Assembly (NCBI GenBank): GCA_951813045.1
Contig: CATOTF010000002.1
Span: 3,224,001 to 3,288,000, forward strand
From: an uncultured Rhizobiaceae bacterium
Lineage (GTDB): Bacteria > Pseudomonadota > Alphaproteobacteria > Rhizobiales > Rhizobiaceae
Length of the DNA stretch: 64,000 nt
Direction of reading: 5' to 3'
The notes below the pieces were generated by a model. That model saw only the letters and a list, made by a program, of their open reading frames with translations. It had not been told where the DNA came from and did no database searches. Position numbers and translations under genes: made by a program. Positions 25,524-34,902 of this stretch are shown here, piece by piece (position 1 is the first letter of the stretch; each line of letters starts with the position of its first letter).

Positions 25524-26780
25524 ATGGACAGTGAAACGGCCAAACATGTAGCGATTATTGGCGCAGGCATTGTCGGAGTATCCACGGCAATCTGGCTTCA
25601 GCGCGCCGGGCACCGAGTGACGCTCATCGACCGCGAAGGCCCTGCAGCAGGCACGTCATATGGCAATGGCGGTGTTCTTGCTGCCATTGGGGTTGTTCCA
25701 ATCCCCGTTCCCGGCCTTTGGAAAAAAGCGCCTTCCATGCTATTTGATCGCAACCAACCCCTGTTCATGCGCTGGTCTTACCTGCCAAAATTTCTGCCTT
25801 TCCTCATGAAATTCATGGGCAATGCGGGGGAAGCCAAGGTCAATCAGATCGCATCGGCACAAACAGCACTTCTGCATGACACGACAGACCAGCATATCGC
25901 TCTTGCAAAGGGTACGGGTGCAGAAAAATTTGTCGAACCCGGTGATTATGTCTTCGCGTACAAAGACCGTGCCGCATATGACGCAGATAAATTCGGTTGG
26001 GATATTCGCCGCGCCAACGGCCATGAATTTCATGAAATGGAAGCGGCGGAATTTGCAGAATATGATCCAACACTCGCCGGAAAGTTCTCCTTTGGCATAC
26101 GTTGCCCAAACCACGGCAAGATCACCGATCCGGGTGCTTATGTGAACGCCCTGGCTGAGCATGTCGTGGAACGGGGCGGTGAGCTGGTCATCGCCGATGT
26201 TGAAAATATCGAAATGTCCGGTGAGACCGCCAAAGGCGTGAAAACGTCGACAGGGTTTATCGAAGCCGACGAAATCATCATCGCCACTGGCATCTGGTCA
26301 GGCCCTTTGGCTGAAAAGCTTGGTATTTCTGTGCCAATGGAAGCCGAGCGCGGCTATCATATAGAATTCGTCAACCCTTCCATCACACCCGAAAATCCGA
26401 TCATGGTCACCACCGGTAAATTCGTCATGACCCCGATGGTCGGTCGGCTGCGGTGTGCCGGTGTGGTGGAATTCGGCGGTCTTTCGCAAGAGAAAACCAA
26501 AGCGGCTCTGGACCTGCTCAAACAACAGGCAATCGCTGTATTGCCGGATATGACATATGATCGAATCGACGAATGGCTAGGCTTTCGCCCTTCCACCTCG
26601 GATTCACTTCCCCTCATCGGCGCGACCTCGCGCTGCCCAAATGTCTGGACGGGCTTCGGCCACCAGCATGTTGGCCTGACTGCCGGTCCCAAAACCGGTC
26701 GCTGGCTGGCACAATTGATCGACGGGCAAAAACCCAATGTTGATCTTGCGGCCTATTCGCCGCTACGTTTCACATCATGA
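25524..26780 (+). CDS. FAD-dependent D-amino acid dehydrogenase-like oxidoreductase (DadA/DAO family)
   Basis: A 418-aa flavoprotein of the DAO fold. The FAD motif is VAIIGAGIVGVSTAIWLQRAG (residues 9-29), followed by GTSYGNGGVLA. The C-terminal FAD contact reads GFRPSTSDSLPLIG and FGHQHVGLTAGP, typical of DadA. Such enzymes oxidise D-amino or N-substituted amino acids to 2-oxoacids and pass electrons to quinone. ATG 25524 has GGGAGGGG 15 to 8 bases upstream. It lies 31 bases after the MLE-type gene and before the TRAP importer genes. Together with the racemases in this island it suggests use of a D- or N-modified amino acid. The 2-oxoacid product could feed the ThDP enzyme or the Ldh_2 dehydrogenase. 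Confidence 0.88.
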   Translation: MDSETAKHVAIIGAGIVGVSTAIWLQRAGHRVTLIDREGPAAGTSYGNGGVLAAIGVVPIPVPGLWKKAPSMLFDRNQPLFMRWSYLPKFLPFLMKFMGNAGEAKVNQIASAQTALLHDTTDQHIALAKGTGAEKFVEPGDYVFAYKDRAAYDADKFGWDIRRANGHEFHEMEAAEFAEYDPTLAGKFSFGIRCPNHGKITDPGAYVNALAEHVVERGGELVIADVENIEMSGETAKGVKTSTGFIEADEIIIATGIWSGPLAEKLGISVPMEAERGYHIEFVNPSITPENPIMVTTGKFVMTPMVGRLRCAGVVEFGGLSQEKTKAALDLLKQQAIAVLPDMTYDRIDEWLGFRPSTSDSLPLIGATSRCPNVWTGFGHQHVGLTAGPKTGRWLAQLIDGQKPNVDLAAYSPLRFTS

Positions 26781-26817
26781 GCGCATGAAGCACTCACCAA
26801 CGGGAGATAAAAGAGAT

Positions 26818-27792
26818 ATGAAATTATTGAAAACCCTATTGGCCGCAACGGCCTTGACCGCAGTCGCCGCATCCGCTGCGCAAGCGGAAAAATGGGATAT
26901 GCCGATGGCCTATTCCGCAACCAACTTCCATTCTGAAAATGGTGCTAAATTTGCTGAATGTGTCACGAAAGGCACTGGCGGTGCTTACGAATTGACCACG
27001 CACCCATCCGGTTCCCTGTTCAAGGGCGGAGAGATCAAGCGCGCCATTCAAACTGGTCAGGTTCCAATCGGCGAACGTTTGTTGTCAGGTCACCAGAACG
27101 AAAATGCCCTTTTCGGATTTGACTCCATTCCGTTCCTCGCCACATCTTTTGATGATTCCGTAAAGCTCTACAAAGCTGCAAAGCCCGCAATGGACAAGCT
27201 GCTGGCGTCACAGGGCATGACAATCCTTTATGCTGTGCCGTGGCCTCCACAAGGCCTGTACTTCAAAAAGGAAGTTACCAAGGTTGCCGATATGAAAGGC
27301 ATCAAGTTCCGTTCTTACAACACGGCAACCGCACGTCTGGCCGAACTGACAGGCATGCTACCGGTGCAAATCGAAGCTGCTGAAATTTCTCAAGCTTTTG
27401 CAACAGGTGTTGCAGAATCAATGATTTCATCGGGCGCTACCGGTTATGACCGTAAAGTCTGGGAAAGCCTGACGCACTTCTACGAAGTGGATGCGTGGTT
27501 GCCTTATAACTACGTTCTCGTGAACAACGACGCGTGGTCAAAAGTCAGCGCTGACAACCAGAAAGTCTTCAAGGATTGCGCTGCAACTGCAGAAGCAGCT
27601 GGTCTCAAGGCATCTAAAGCCTACACCCAGTTCACTCTGGACGGTCTGAAAGAAGGCGGCATGACTGTTGGTCGCGCAGGCGACGGACTTGTTGGCGAAC
27701 TCAAGGAAATCGGTAAAACGATGACCACAGAGTGGCTCGGCAACGCCGGTGACGAAGGCAAGGCCCTCGTCGACGCATTCAACGCCAACTAA
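26818..27792 (+). CDS. TRAP transporter substrate-binding protein, DctP family (second system)
   Basis: A 324-aa periplasmic binding protein with a Sec signal peptide (MKLLKTLLAATALTAVAASA, cleavage near AQAE). The central GIKFRSYNTATARLAELTG holds the ligand-binding arginine. ATG 26818 is used because it starts the signal peptide and follows a purine-rich GGGAGATAAAAGAG; the frame is open upstream into the DadA gene. It precedes the terminator at 27805 and the small and large permease genes. The importer probably supplies the substrate of the surrounding enzymes, likely a carboxylate or amino-acid-like compound. Confidence 0.92.
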   Translation: MKLLKTLLAATALTAVAASAAQAEKWDMPMAYSATNFHSENGAKFAECVTKGTGGAYELTTHPSGSLFKGGEIKRAIQTGQVPIGERLLSGHQNENALFGFDSIPFLATSFDDSVKLYKAAKPAMDKLLASQGMTILYAVPWPPQGLYFKKEVTKVADMKGIKFRSYNTATARLAELTGMLPVQIEAAEISQAFATGVAESMISSGATGYDRKVWESLTHFYEVDAWLPYNYVLVNNDAWSKVSADNQKVFKDCAATAEAAGLKASKAYTQFTLDGLKEGGMTVGRAGDGLVGELKEIGKTMTTEWLGNAGDEGKALVDAFNAN

Positions 27793-27804
27793 ATAGCGTG
27801 ATTT

Positions 27805-27837
27805 AGACCCCGGCTTTCCAGGCCGGGGTCTTTCTTT
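27805..27837 (+). terminator. Intrinsic terminator/attenuator after the second dctP gene
   Basis: AGACCCCGGC (27805-27814) pairs with GCCGGGGTCT (27822-27831), followed by a T-rich tract. It lies 13 bases after the dctP stop and about 30 bases before the small permease start, so it should separate high-level dctP transcripts from the permease genes. Confidence 0.85.
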
Positions 27838-27867
27838 ATCTTTATCAATTTAGGCTGTGGGGCCCAG

Positions 27868-28398
27868 ATGGCATTATTTTCTCTTATCCGACGGTTCCTC
27901 GACGGACTTTATAAAGCTGGCGGCGTATTGGCCGCCCTTTTCCTTGTCGCCATCATCAGCCTGATTGTTATTCAGATGGTCGCCCGGTGGACCGGTGAAG
28001 TGTTTTCAGGAGCGCCCGATTACGCTGGCTATTGCATGGCCGCCGCTTCATTTTTCGCTTTCGCCTATGCCCTTAACCACGGCGCCCACATCCGGGTCAG
28101 CATCGTGTTGAACGCCATGGGGTCAAAACGCTGGTGGGGGGAAGTGTGGTGCTTTGGGATAGGCTCTGTCGTTGCCTGTTATTTCGCCTATTACGCAATT
28201 AAGACAAATTACTGGTCCAACAAGTTAAACGATATTTCCCAAGGGCAGGACGCGACGCCAATCTGGATCCCCCAATTGGCCATGTCCATCGGCTCAGTCC
28301 TTCTGGCAATCTGTTTTATCGACAATCTGTGTCGACTGATTTTCACAGGTAATCACGCGATCCAAAGCAATGCGATCGAAGAAGATCACGGAGCTTGA
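27868..28398 (+). CDS. TRAP transporter small permease, DctQ family (second system)
   Basis: A 176-aa four-helix membrane protein of normal DctQ length. Helices include VLAALFLVAIISLIVIQMVA and AAASFFAFAYALNHGAHIRV, the latter matching the conserved region after helix two, then ACYFAYYAIKTNYWSN. It pairs with the 437-aa large permease that begins four bases after its stop, and with the binding protein upstream of the terminator. It is not closely similar to the extended DctQ at 16952, so the two TRAP systems are separate acquisitions or old paralogues rather than a recent duplication. Confidence 0.9.
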   Translation: MALFSLIRRFLDGLYKAGGVLAALFLVAIISLIVIQMVARWTGEVFSGAPDYAGYCMAAASFFAFAYALNHGAHIRVSIVLNAMGSKRWWGEVWCFGIGSVVACYFAYYAIKTNYWSNKLNDISQGQDATPIWIPQLAMSIGSVLLAICFIDNLCRLIFTGNHAIQSNAIEEDHGA

Positions 28399-28402
28399 TG
28401 AC

Positions 28403-29716
28403 ATGGAACAGCTGGCACCGATTGCGATTTTTCTTTTTGTCCTATTCTTCCTGCTCGGTTCCGGTGTCTGGGTAGGCCTCGCCCTGTTGGGCGTTGCCTA
28501 TGTCGGCATGGAATTATTTACCACCCGCCCCCCCGGCGATGCGATGATCACCACCATCTGGACCGCTTCCTCTTCATGGACCCTGACGGCACTGCCACTG
28601 TTCATCTGGATGGGCGAGATATTATTTCGAACGCGATTGTCGGAAGATATGTTTCGCGGCCTCTCCCCATGGATGGCGCGTCTTCCCGGTGGTTTGATCC
28701 ACACCAATATCGTCGGCTGTACGGTGTTTGCCGCTGTCTCCGGTTCATCAGCTGCGACGCTGACTACCGTCGGCAAAATGTCGATCCCGGAACTGCGCAG
28801 GCGTGACTACCCCGAATCTATGGTGATTGGAACGCTGGCCGGTGCCGCGACGTTGGGGCTGATGATACCCCCTTCTTTGACCCTTATTGTTTATGGCGTC
28901 ACAATCAATGAATCGATCACCAAACTCTTTATGGCGGGCATTTTCCCCGGCCTCGTTCTGGCTTTGATGTTCATGAGCTATGTGGCGATCATGTCGAAGG
29001 TATCGCCCAACTTTAACCCAACAGAAGAACCCAAGATGACCCTGGGTGAAAAGATCGCAAACTCGCGCTTTTTAATTCCCGTCATCCTGCTCATCACTTT
29101 GGTGATTGGCTCCATGTATTTTGGTTTTGCCACAGCAACAGAAGCCGCCGCATTCGGTGTGTTGGGTTCCCTGACATTGGCCGCTTTTCAAAGGTCTTTG
29201 AACTGGTCGACATTTACAGAAAGCCTGATGGGAGCGACTCGCACTTCGGCAATGATCGCCCTTATTCTGGCCGGTGCTGCATTCCTGTCCCTCTCAATGG
29301 GTTTCACCGGTCTGCCTCGGGGGTTGGCTGATCTCATCGCGTCGCTGGACCTGTCACGCTTTGAACTGTTGATGGCCTTGCTCGTATTTTACATTGTGCT
29401 CGGTTGTTTTCTCGACGGAATTTCATCAGTCGTTTTGACCATGGCCATCGTTGAACCGATGATCCGTCAAGCCGGTATCGACGTCATTTGGTTCGGGATA
29501 TTTGTGGTCGTCGTCATCGAGATGGCTCAGATCACACCGCCTATCGGATTCAACCTGTTTGTGCTGCAAGGCATGACCAACCATGAGATGAATTATATCG
29601 CGAAAGCAGCGATACCAATGTTTCTAATCATGGTGCTCATGGTATTCGTTCTCATCGCATTCCCCGACCTTGCAACCTGGCTGCCGGAAAACATTCGCAA
29701 TACCCCTAATGGGTAA
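28403..29716 (+). CDS. TRAP transporter large permease, DctM family (second system)
   Basis: A 437-aa polytopic permease of standard DctM length. Family features include GSGVWVGLALLGVAYVGMEL, CTVFAAVSGSSAATLTTVG, GTLAGAATLGLMIPPSLTLI and VVVIEMAQITPPIGFNLFVL. ATG 28403 is chosen because GGAG lies nine to twelve bases upstream; the frame is also open to an ATG at 28370 inside dctQ, which is less likely. It is followed 24 bases later by the SBF-like transporter gene. Confidence 0.93.
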   Translation: MEQLAPIAIFLFVLFFLLGSGVWVGLALLGVAYVGMELFTTRPPGDAMITTIWTASSSWTLTALPLFIWMGEILFRTRLSEDMFRGLSPWMARLPGGLIHTNIVGCTVFAAVSGSSAATLTTVGKMSIPELRRRDYPESMVIGTLAGAATLGLMIPPSLTLIVYGVTINESITKLFMAGIFPGLVLALMFMSYVAIMSKVSPNFNPTEEPKMTLGEKIANSRFLIPVILLITLVIGSMYFGFATATEAAAFGVLGSLTLAAFQRSLNWSTFTESLMGATRTSAMIALILAGAAFLSLSMGFTGLPRGLADLIASLDLSRFELLMALLVFYIVLGCFLDGISSVVLTMAIVEPMIRQAGIDVIWFGIFVVVVIEMAQITPPIGFNLFVLQGMTNHEMNYIAKAAIPMFLIMVLMVFVLIAFPDLATWLPENIRNTPNG

Positions 29717-29740
29717 GCAGATGGAGAGGTAAACAGGTAA

Positions 29741-30667
29741 GTGGGCCAGATGATAACCGATTGCCTCGGCTTTTTTGCGCGTCACGGCAGGCTCGTACTT
29801 GTTGCAGGACTGATCGCCGGGATATTATTGCCCGGCGTTGCCGCAATCCTGAAACCCTACCTTCCACAAATCGTCGCCATGACCCTGTTTCTGGCAGCGT
29901 TACGCATTGGCCCGAAAGAGGCAATCGGCAAACTGCAAGACCTGCACGGGATCATTCCGTTACTATTGATCTATCAAATTGCAGTTCCACTGGTTTTCAT
30001 ATTTGCGCTCCCCTTCACAGGCCTGTCGCCGGTTTTGATCACGGCACTAACCCTGATGGCCGCAGCCCCGTCAATCTCCGGTTCCCCCAACTTGACAATT
30101 ATGCTCGGACGTAATCCGGCTCCTGCGCTGCGCATGTTGGTATCGGGAACCGCCATCGTGCCGCTCACTGCATTTGTAGTGTTTTTGTTTGTCCCGGCAT
30201 TTGGGTCCGCCGCCAGCGTCGCTTATGCAGCAATTAAACTGCTGCTGCTGATCGGAGCCGCCGCAAGCGCGGCTTTTCTGTTACGCATATTTCTTTTCAA
30301 AGAGGCGACACCGCGTTTTACGTCCAGCGTAGACGGATTATCTGCAATCACCATGGCCGGAATTGTCGTCTGCCTCATGACCGCTATGGGCCCCGCCATT
30401 CGCGACCAACCCTGGGAGGTGCTCTACACCCTGTTGATTGCCAGCCTAGCCTGCCTCGGCATGCAGATCATCGCGTATCTGGTAATGGGCTCAAAGACGC
30501 AAAAAGATGCCCGCGTCGGGCAGGCCGTTATCTCCGGCTGTCGCAACAATGCCCTGTTCATTGCGGCTTTACCGGTGGCAGTCACCGACCCCTTGTTGTT
30601 ATACATCGGCTGCTATCAAATACCCATGTACCTGACCCCGCTGCTGCTCAAACGGTTTTACCGCTAG
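29741..30667 (+). CDS. Bile acid:sodium symporter (SBF/BASS)-like membrane protein
   Basis: A 308-aa protein with about nine to ten membrane segments. Segments include LVLVAGLIAGILLPGVA and ALTLMAAAPSISGSPNLTIM. The last helices are preceded by VISGCRNNALFIAALPVAV, resembling the sodium-binding crossover of BASS proteins. Members move organic anions with sodium or efflux them; the substrate is unknown. GTG 29741 is given as start, with ATG 29750 as a close alternative; neither has a convincing binding site. It lies in the same rightward run as the TRAP genes and the Ldh_2 dehydrogenase, so a second transport step for the same pathway, perhaps efflux of an end product, is plausible. Confidence 0.72.
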   Translation: MGQMITDCLGFFARHGRLVLVAGLIAGILLPGVAAILKPYLPQIVAMTLFLAALRIGPKEAIGKLQDLHGIIPLLLIYQIAVPLVFIFALPFTGLSPVLITALTLMAAAPSISGSPNLTIMLGRNPAPALRMLVSGTAIVPLTAFVVFLFVPAFGSAASVAYAAIKLLLLIGAAASAAFLLRIFLFKEATPRFTSSVDGLSAITMAGIVVCLMTAMGPAIRDQPWEVLYTLLIASLACLGMQIIAYLVMGSKTQKDARVGQAVISGCRNNALFIAALPVAVTDPLLLYIGCYQIPMYLTPLLLKRFYR

Positions 30668-30695
30668 GAAGCGCATATATATCGAAAGCCAAGTT

Positions 30696-31766
30696 TTGAA
30701 TTACGACCCAAAATCACTAATAAGATTCGCCTGCACCAGTTTAAGAGCATTTGGTTGTTCGCAGGAAGAGGCCGACATCGTTGCCAACCATCTGGTGGAG
30801 GCCAATCTGACCGGCCATGATTCCCACGGGGTTGGCATGTTGCCCATGTATGGGGCGCAGGTAAAAGATGGAAATCTGGTCCCCAACCAAACCCCGGATT
30901 TCATGCCCGCAAATGGCGCAATATCAGTAGTGGACGCGAAACGTGGTTTCGGTCACCGCATGGCGATATTAGCGCTCGACCACGCCATGAAGACGGTTGC
31001 AGATCAAAAAGTTGCCATTCTCGGGTTGCGCAACTCCGGTCACATCTCACGCGTGGGCACCTATTCGGAATATTGTGCAGCACGTGGCTACGTCTCGATC
31101 CATTTTGTAAATGTTGTGGGTCACGACCCAATCGTCGCCCCGTTCGGTGCCCGCGAAGGCGGGTTTTCCACAAACCCCATATCCATGGCCATGCCGATGG
31201 ACGGTGAGGCAAGCCCGCTTCTGGACATGGCAACCAGCACCGTTGCGTTCGGGAAGGTCCGTGTTGCCACAAACAAGGGCGAAAAAGTGCCGGAAGGTTG
31301 GCTCGTGGACGGCGAAGGGCTTGGGACCACCGATCCAGTACCGATGACAAATGAGAAGATCGGTGCACTTACCGCATTCGGAACTTACAAAGGGTCCGGC
31401 CTTGGCATATTCGCCGAATTAATGGCCGGCGCACTGGCCGGCACCACAACGGTTGAAGAAGCTGAGATATTTCCCAACGGTGTCCTCAACAACATGCTGT
31501 CGATCATTATTGACCCGTCAGGGTTTGACGACCCGGCTGCCGTTCAAAACCGAATCGCCGGGTTTACTGAATTTATCGGCGGTCGCAGCCCGGCAAAGGG
31601 TGTGGATAAAGTCCTGCTCCCCGGCGATCTTGAAAACACCCGCAGAATTGACCGATCACGGGACGGAATCGCGGTAGACCACGAAACAATCAGGCAAATT
31701 TCGGAAATGGTAGAAGCCTTTGGCACACCAAAAGACGAACTTTTGAAGGCACTTATTGCGCGATAA
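30696..31766 (+). CDS. Malate/L-lactate/sulfolactate dehydrogenase family (Ldh_2) oxidoreductase
   Basis: A 356-aa NAD(P)-dependent dehydrogenase with the non-Rossmann Ldh_2 fold, acting on 2-hydroxyacids or cyclic imino acids. Family features are LTGHDSHGVGMLPMYG, GLRNSGHISRVGTYSEYCA, REGGFSTNPISMAMP, DMATSTVAFGKVRVA and GTYKGSGLGIFAELMAGAL. Members include malate, ureidoglycolate, sulfolactate and piperideine-2-carboxylate enzymes; I cannot choose among them from sequence. The start appears to be TTG at 30696, since no ATG or GTG gives a full N-terminus; GAAAG lies about eight bases upstream. It ends the second catabolic island. Reduction of a 2-oxo or imino acid formed by the DadA-like enzyme would be a coherent role, as inference. 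Confidence 0.9.
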   Translation: MNYDPKSLIRFACTSLRAFGCSQEEADIVANHLVEANLTGHDSHGVGMLPMYGAQVKDGNLVPNQTPDFMPANGAISVVDAKRGFGHRMAILALDHAMKTVADQKVAILGLRNSGHISRVGTYSEYCAARGYVSIHFVNVVGHDPIVAPFGAREGGFSTNPISMAMPMDGEASPLLDMATSTVAFGKVRVATNKGEKVPEGWLVDGEGLGTTDPVPMTNEKIGALTAFGTYKGSGLGIFAELMAGALAGTTTVEEAEIFPNGVLNNMLSIIIDPSGFDDPAAVQNRIAGFTEFIGGRSPAKGVDKVLLPGDLENTRRIDRSRDGIAVDHETIRQISEMVEAFGTPKDELLKALIAR

Positions 31767-31839
31767 AAATCGGAAGAATTCCCCAGTTTTTCGGTAGCGG
31801 GGTTAACTTTATCCCTATTCCCCATTAGGATTTCGACAC

Positions 31840-31953
31840 CAATGGGAGCAAAAACGAAAATTGGAACCGGAATAGCGATAATCTGTCGCAAATGGACACG
31901 GCAAACTGTTCCGTGAACGTAAAAATTAAGAAATAAACTACAATGGGAGCAAA
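31840..31953 (+). repeat. Two direct copies of CAATGGGAGCAAA in the leader of the oligopeptide binding-protein gene
   Basis: CAATGGGAGCAAA occurs at 31840-31852 and again at 31941-31953, 101 bases apart. The second copy contains the GGGAG ribosome binding site of the gene at 31956. The rest of the 189-base gap (31767-31955) shows no gene. Confidence 0.5.
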
Positions 31954-31955
31954 TT

Positions 31956-33647
31956 ATGAAGTTTTTTAAACGCAACGGGCAGCCAATGCCCAAACATGTT
32001 GTCGAAATGGCCGATACGGTCAAAGGCAAAACCGATGGCACAACCCGCCGTGAATTCCTCGCCATGGCGAGCGTCTTCGGTGCAACCGCCGCAACCGCCT
32101 ATGCCATGATTGGTCTGCCAACACCGGCCCTTGCCGCAGGCAACCCAAAACAGGGCGGTACCGTTCGCTATCAGCAGGAGGTTCGCGCACTCAAAGACCC
32201 GCGCACCTATGACTGGTCACAGATCGCAAACTTTGCACGCGGCTGGCAGGAATATCTCGTTCAGTACAACAACGACGCCACATTCCAGGGCATGTTGCTG
32301 GAAAGCTGGGAAGTTTCAGAAGATGCTAAAACCTACACACTAAACGTTCGTAAAGGCGTCAAGTGGAACAATGGTGACGATTTCACATCAGAAGATGTGG
32401 CTCGCACTATTATTGGCTGGTGTGACAAAACCGTTGAGGGCAACTCAATGGCCGGTCGTTTTGCAACTCTGATTAACGCGAAATCCGATAAAAACCCAAG
32501 TGGCACGGATAAAGTCATCGAAGGCGCTGTAGAAATTGTTGACAGTCACACTGTTAAACTGAACCTTCCTTCACCGGATATTTCCCTGATCCCGGGCATG
32601 GCAGACTATCCAGCTGCTGTTGTCAACAAATCATTCACCGCTGAGACTGCCCTGTCCAACCCAATCGGTACCGGCCCTTATAAGCCTGAATCCATGGAAG
32701 TTGGTGTTAAAGCCGTTCTCGTGCGCAACGATGACCACACATGGTGGAACGCAGGAAAAGGTGCATGGCTGGACCGTATCGAATATATCGACTTCGGCAC
32801 CGAGCCCGCAGCTTGGGTTGCAGCGGCTGAATCCGATGAAATCGACTCAACCTACTCACTTGAAGGTGAATTCATCGAGTTGTTTGAATCAATCGACGGA
32901 TGGCGTCGCGATGACATCGTAACCGCTGCCACGATTGTTATTCGTCCAAACCAGCAGGCTGAAGTTAATGGCAAGAAGCCATACGCTGATGTTCGTGTAC
33001 GCCGCGCCATCCAGATGGCTGTCGATAACAAGATCTGCCTTGAACTGGGTATGAACAATCTCGGTATTCCCGCTCAAAACCACCACGTTGGCCCAATGCA
33101 CCCCGACTACAAAGACATTGGTGATGTAAAATTCGACCCGGCTGGCGCCAAAGCGCTTATGGAAGAAGCCGGAATGGCCGACTATGAGCACGAGTTGATT
33201 TCCATCGACGCAGGTTATCGTAAAGACACAACCGACGCTGTAGCTGACCAAATGCGTAAAGCAGGTCTCAAGGTGAAACGGACAGTATTGCCCGGATCAA
33301 CTTTCTGGAACGACTGGGCGAAATACCCGTTCTCATCCACAAACTGGAACCACCGCCCGCTCGGTGTTCAGGTTCTGGCCCTGGCTTACCGTTCCGGTGA
33401 AGCATGGAACGAAGCCGGCTTTGCCAATAAGGAATTTGACGACACTTTGACAGCATCGCTTGCTATCGCTGACGTCGACAAACGCCGCGAATTGGTCGCC
33501 AAGGCTGAGAAAATCATGCAGGACGAAGGTGTGACGATTCAGCCATACTGGCGCACGCTGACCAACTTCTCGAAGTCAAATCTGAAGGGCAATCCCCACC
33601 ACATTTCCTTCGAGTTTCACCCGGCCGAAGTTTACTGGGAAGCTTGA
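31956..33647 (+). CDS. Oligopeptide/dipeptide-type ABC transporter substrate-binding protein (SBP_bac_5), Tat-exported
   Basis: A 563-aa periplasmic binding protein of the DppA/OppA type. A twin-arginine signal is visible after a 30-residue polar lead ([21 protein letters not shown]31-R32), with cleavage likely near PALAAG. The mature part has SBP_bac_5 features: [47 protein letters not shown] and [17 protein letters not shown] 31956 follows GGGAGCAAATT. The operon continues with two permeases and a fused ATPase after a terminator. The ligand could be a peptide, opine or other amine; the family is too broad to say. Confidence 0.93.
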   Translation: MKFFKRNGQPMPKHVVEMADTVKGKTDGTTRREFLAMASVFGATAATAYAMIGLPTPALAAGNPKQGGTVRYQQEVRALKDPRTYDWSQIANFARGWQEYLVQYNNDATFQGMLLESWEVSEDAKTYTLNVRKGVKWNNGDDFTSEDVARTIIGWCDKTVEGNSMAGRFATLINAKSDKNPSGTDKVIEGAVEIVDSHTVKLNLPSPDISLIPGMADYPAAVVNKSFTAETALSNPIGTGPYKPESMEVGVKAVLVRNDDHTWWNAGKGAWLDRIEYIDFGTEPAAWVAAAESDEIDSTYSLEGEFIELFESIDGWRRDDIVTAATIVIRPNQQAEVNGKKPYADVRVRRAIQMAVDNKICLELGMNNLGIPAQNHHVGPMHPDYKDIGDVKFDPAGAKALMEEAGMADYEHELISIDAGYRKDTTDAVADQMRKAGLKVKRTVLPGSTFWNDWAKYPFSSTNWNHRPLGVQVLALAYRSGEAWNEAGFANKEFDDTLTASLAIADVDKRRELVAKAEKIMQDEGVTIQPYWRTLTNFSKSNLKGNPHHISFEFHPAEVYWEA

Positions 33648-33667
33648 TCCGCATTAGAATAGAAATT

Positions 33668-33693
33668 GGGGCCACTTTTGTGGCCCCTTTTTT
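33668..33693 (+). terminator. Intrinsic terminator/attenuator after the oligopeptide binding-protein gene
   Basis: GGGGCCAC (33668-33675), loop TTTT, GTGGCCCC (33680-33687), then six T residues. It lies 20 bases after the binding-protein stop and 150 bases before the first permease gene. The rest of the gap (33694-33842) contains no gene that I can see. Confidence 0.9.
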
Positions 33694-33842
33694 CATTCTT
33701 TTTGGGAACAGCTTGCAAGGCAATTTTCTACATACTCTTGCTAAACACACTGTTCCTTGAAAGACTGAATTTAAAGGTGGGAATTCAATAATCCCGCCCA
33801 AGTCCAAAAAGGACTGCCGAAAATCGGCAAACGGGGAGTAGC

Positions 33843-34892
33843 ATGGGTAGTTTTTTGCTGAGGCGGAGTGGCGTAATGTTACTCACAGCCCTCTGCCTGA
33901 CATTCATCGTATTTTTTCTAACCAATCTTGATCCAAACCTTGAGAAACTCACCAAGAGTGAGGGCAATATCCGGATGACGGATGTTCAGGTGGAGAGCTG
34001 GCTTGAAAAGAACGGCTACCGTCAGTCAATTTTCAAGCGCTATGGAGAGTGGCTCGGCGTAGCGCCGGGATGGACTCGAACTGATTCTGAGACTGGTGCA
34101 ATCACCGGTCGATGCATCAAGGGTGACGTTACAGCGGAAGATGCGCCTACACTCTGCGGATTGGTCCAGGGTTACTGGGGACAGTCAACAGTCTTCAAGG
34201 AAGCTGTTGGCGGCGTTATTCTTAAAAAACTGGGCCTTACCGGTTGGCTCATGCTGTGGGTCATGATTACGATGGTGCCAACCGCGCTGATTATTGGCAT
34301 TGTAGCCGGTATGCGCGAAGGTTCGAAAACTGACCGTTCGCTTTCCACCTTTTCAATCATTTCGACTTCCACACCTGAATACGTGTCGGGTGTTATCTTT
34401 ATCGTAATCTTTGCGTCGCGCTTAGGCGGATTACGCTGGTTTAAAGGCACATCCCAATCGGCGATGGATGAGATCACCTTTCAAAATTTTACCCTGCCAG
34501 TGGCAGCTCTTGCGCTATACGGAGTTGGATATATTGCTCGTATGACACGCGCTTCCATGGCGGAGGTGATGACCGAACAATTCATCCGCACAGCGAGGTT
34601 AAAAGGCCTGTCATTTGGAACGGTTGTTTTGAAACACGCTCTTCGTAATGCTCTAATTGCACCGTTTACGGTAATCATACTCCAGATTCCATGGTTGCTA
34701 ACCGGTGTGGCGATCATTGAAACCCTGTTCAACTACAAGGGTTTTGGCTGGACGCTCGTAATTGCCGTTGGCAATAACGACATTGAACTTCTGATGGCAG
34801 TATCAATCGTTGCCGTATTTGTCGTCCTCGTCACGCAGTTGATATCCGATATTGGCTACGTATTCCTCAATCCGCGCATTAGCGTATCCTGA
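33843..34892 (+). CDS. ABC transporter permease, DppB/OppB type
   Basis: A 349-aa inner-membrane permease. The N-terminus has one membrane helix (VMLLTALCLTFIVFFLTNL) and a periplasmic stretch with two cysteines (C93 and C105 region, GRCIKGD and PTLCGLVQG) before the core permease helices. The cytoplasmic coupling loop reads RASMAEVMTEQFIRTARLKG, the classic EAA-type motif. The typical OppB C-terminus (ETLFNYKGFGWTLV) follows. ATG 33843 has GGGGAG seven bases upstream. The second permease begins ten bases after its stop. Confidence 0.93.
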   Translation: MGSFLLRRSGVMLLTALCLTFIVFFLTNLDPNLEKLTKSEGNIRMTDVQVESWLEKNGYRQSIFKRYGEWLGVAPGWTRTDSETGAITGRCIKGDVTAEDAPTLCGLVQGYWGQSTVFKEAVGGVILKKLGLTGWLMLWVMITMVPTALIIGIVAGMREGSKTDRSLSTFSIISTSTPEYVSGVIFIVIFASRLGGLRWFKGTSQSAMDEITFQNFTLPVAALALYGVGYIARMTRASMAEVMTEQFIRTARLKGLSFGTVVLKHALRNALIAPFTVIILQIPWLLTGVAIIETLFNYKGFGWTLVIAVGNNDIELLMAVSIVAVFVVLVTQLISDIGYVFLNPRISVS

Positions 34893-34902
34893 GGAGAGCA
34901 CC

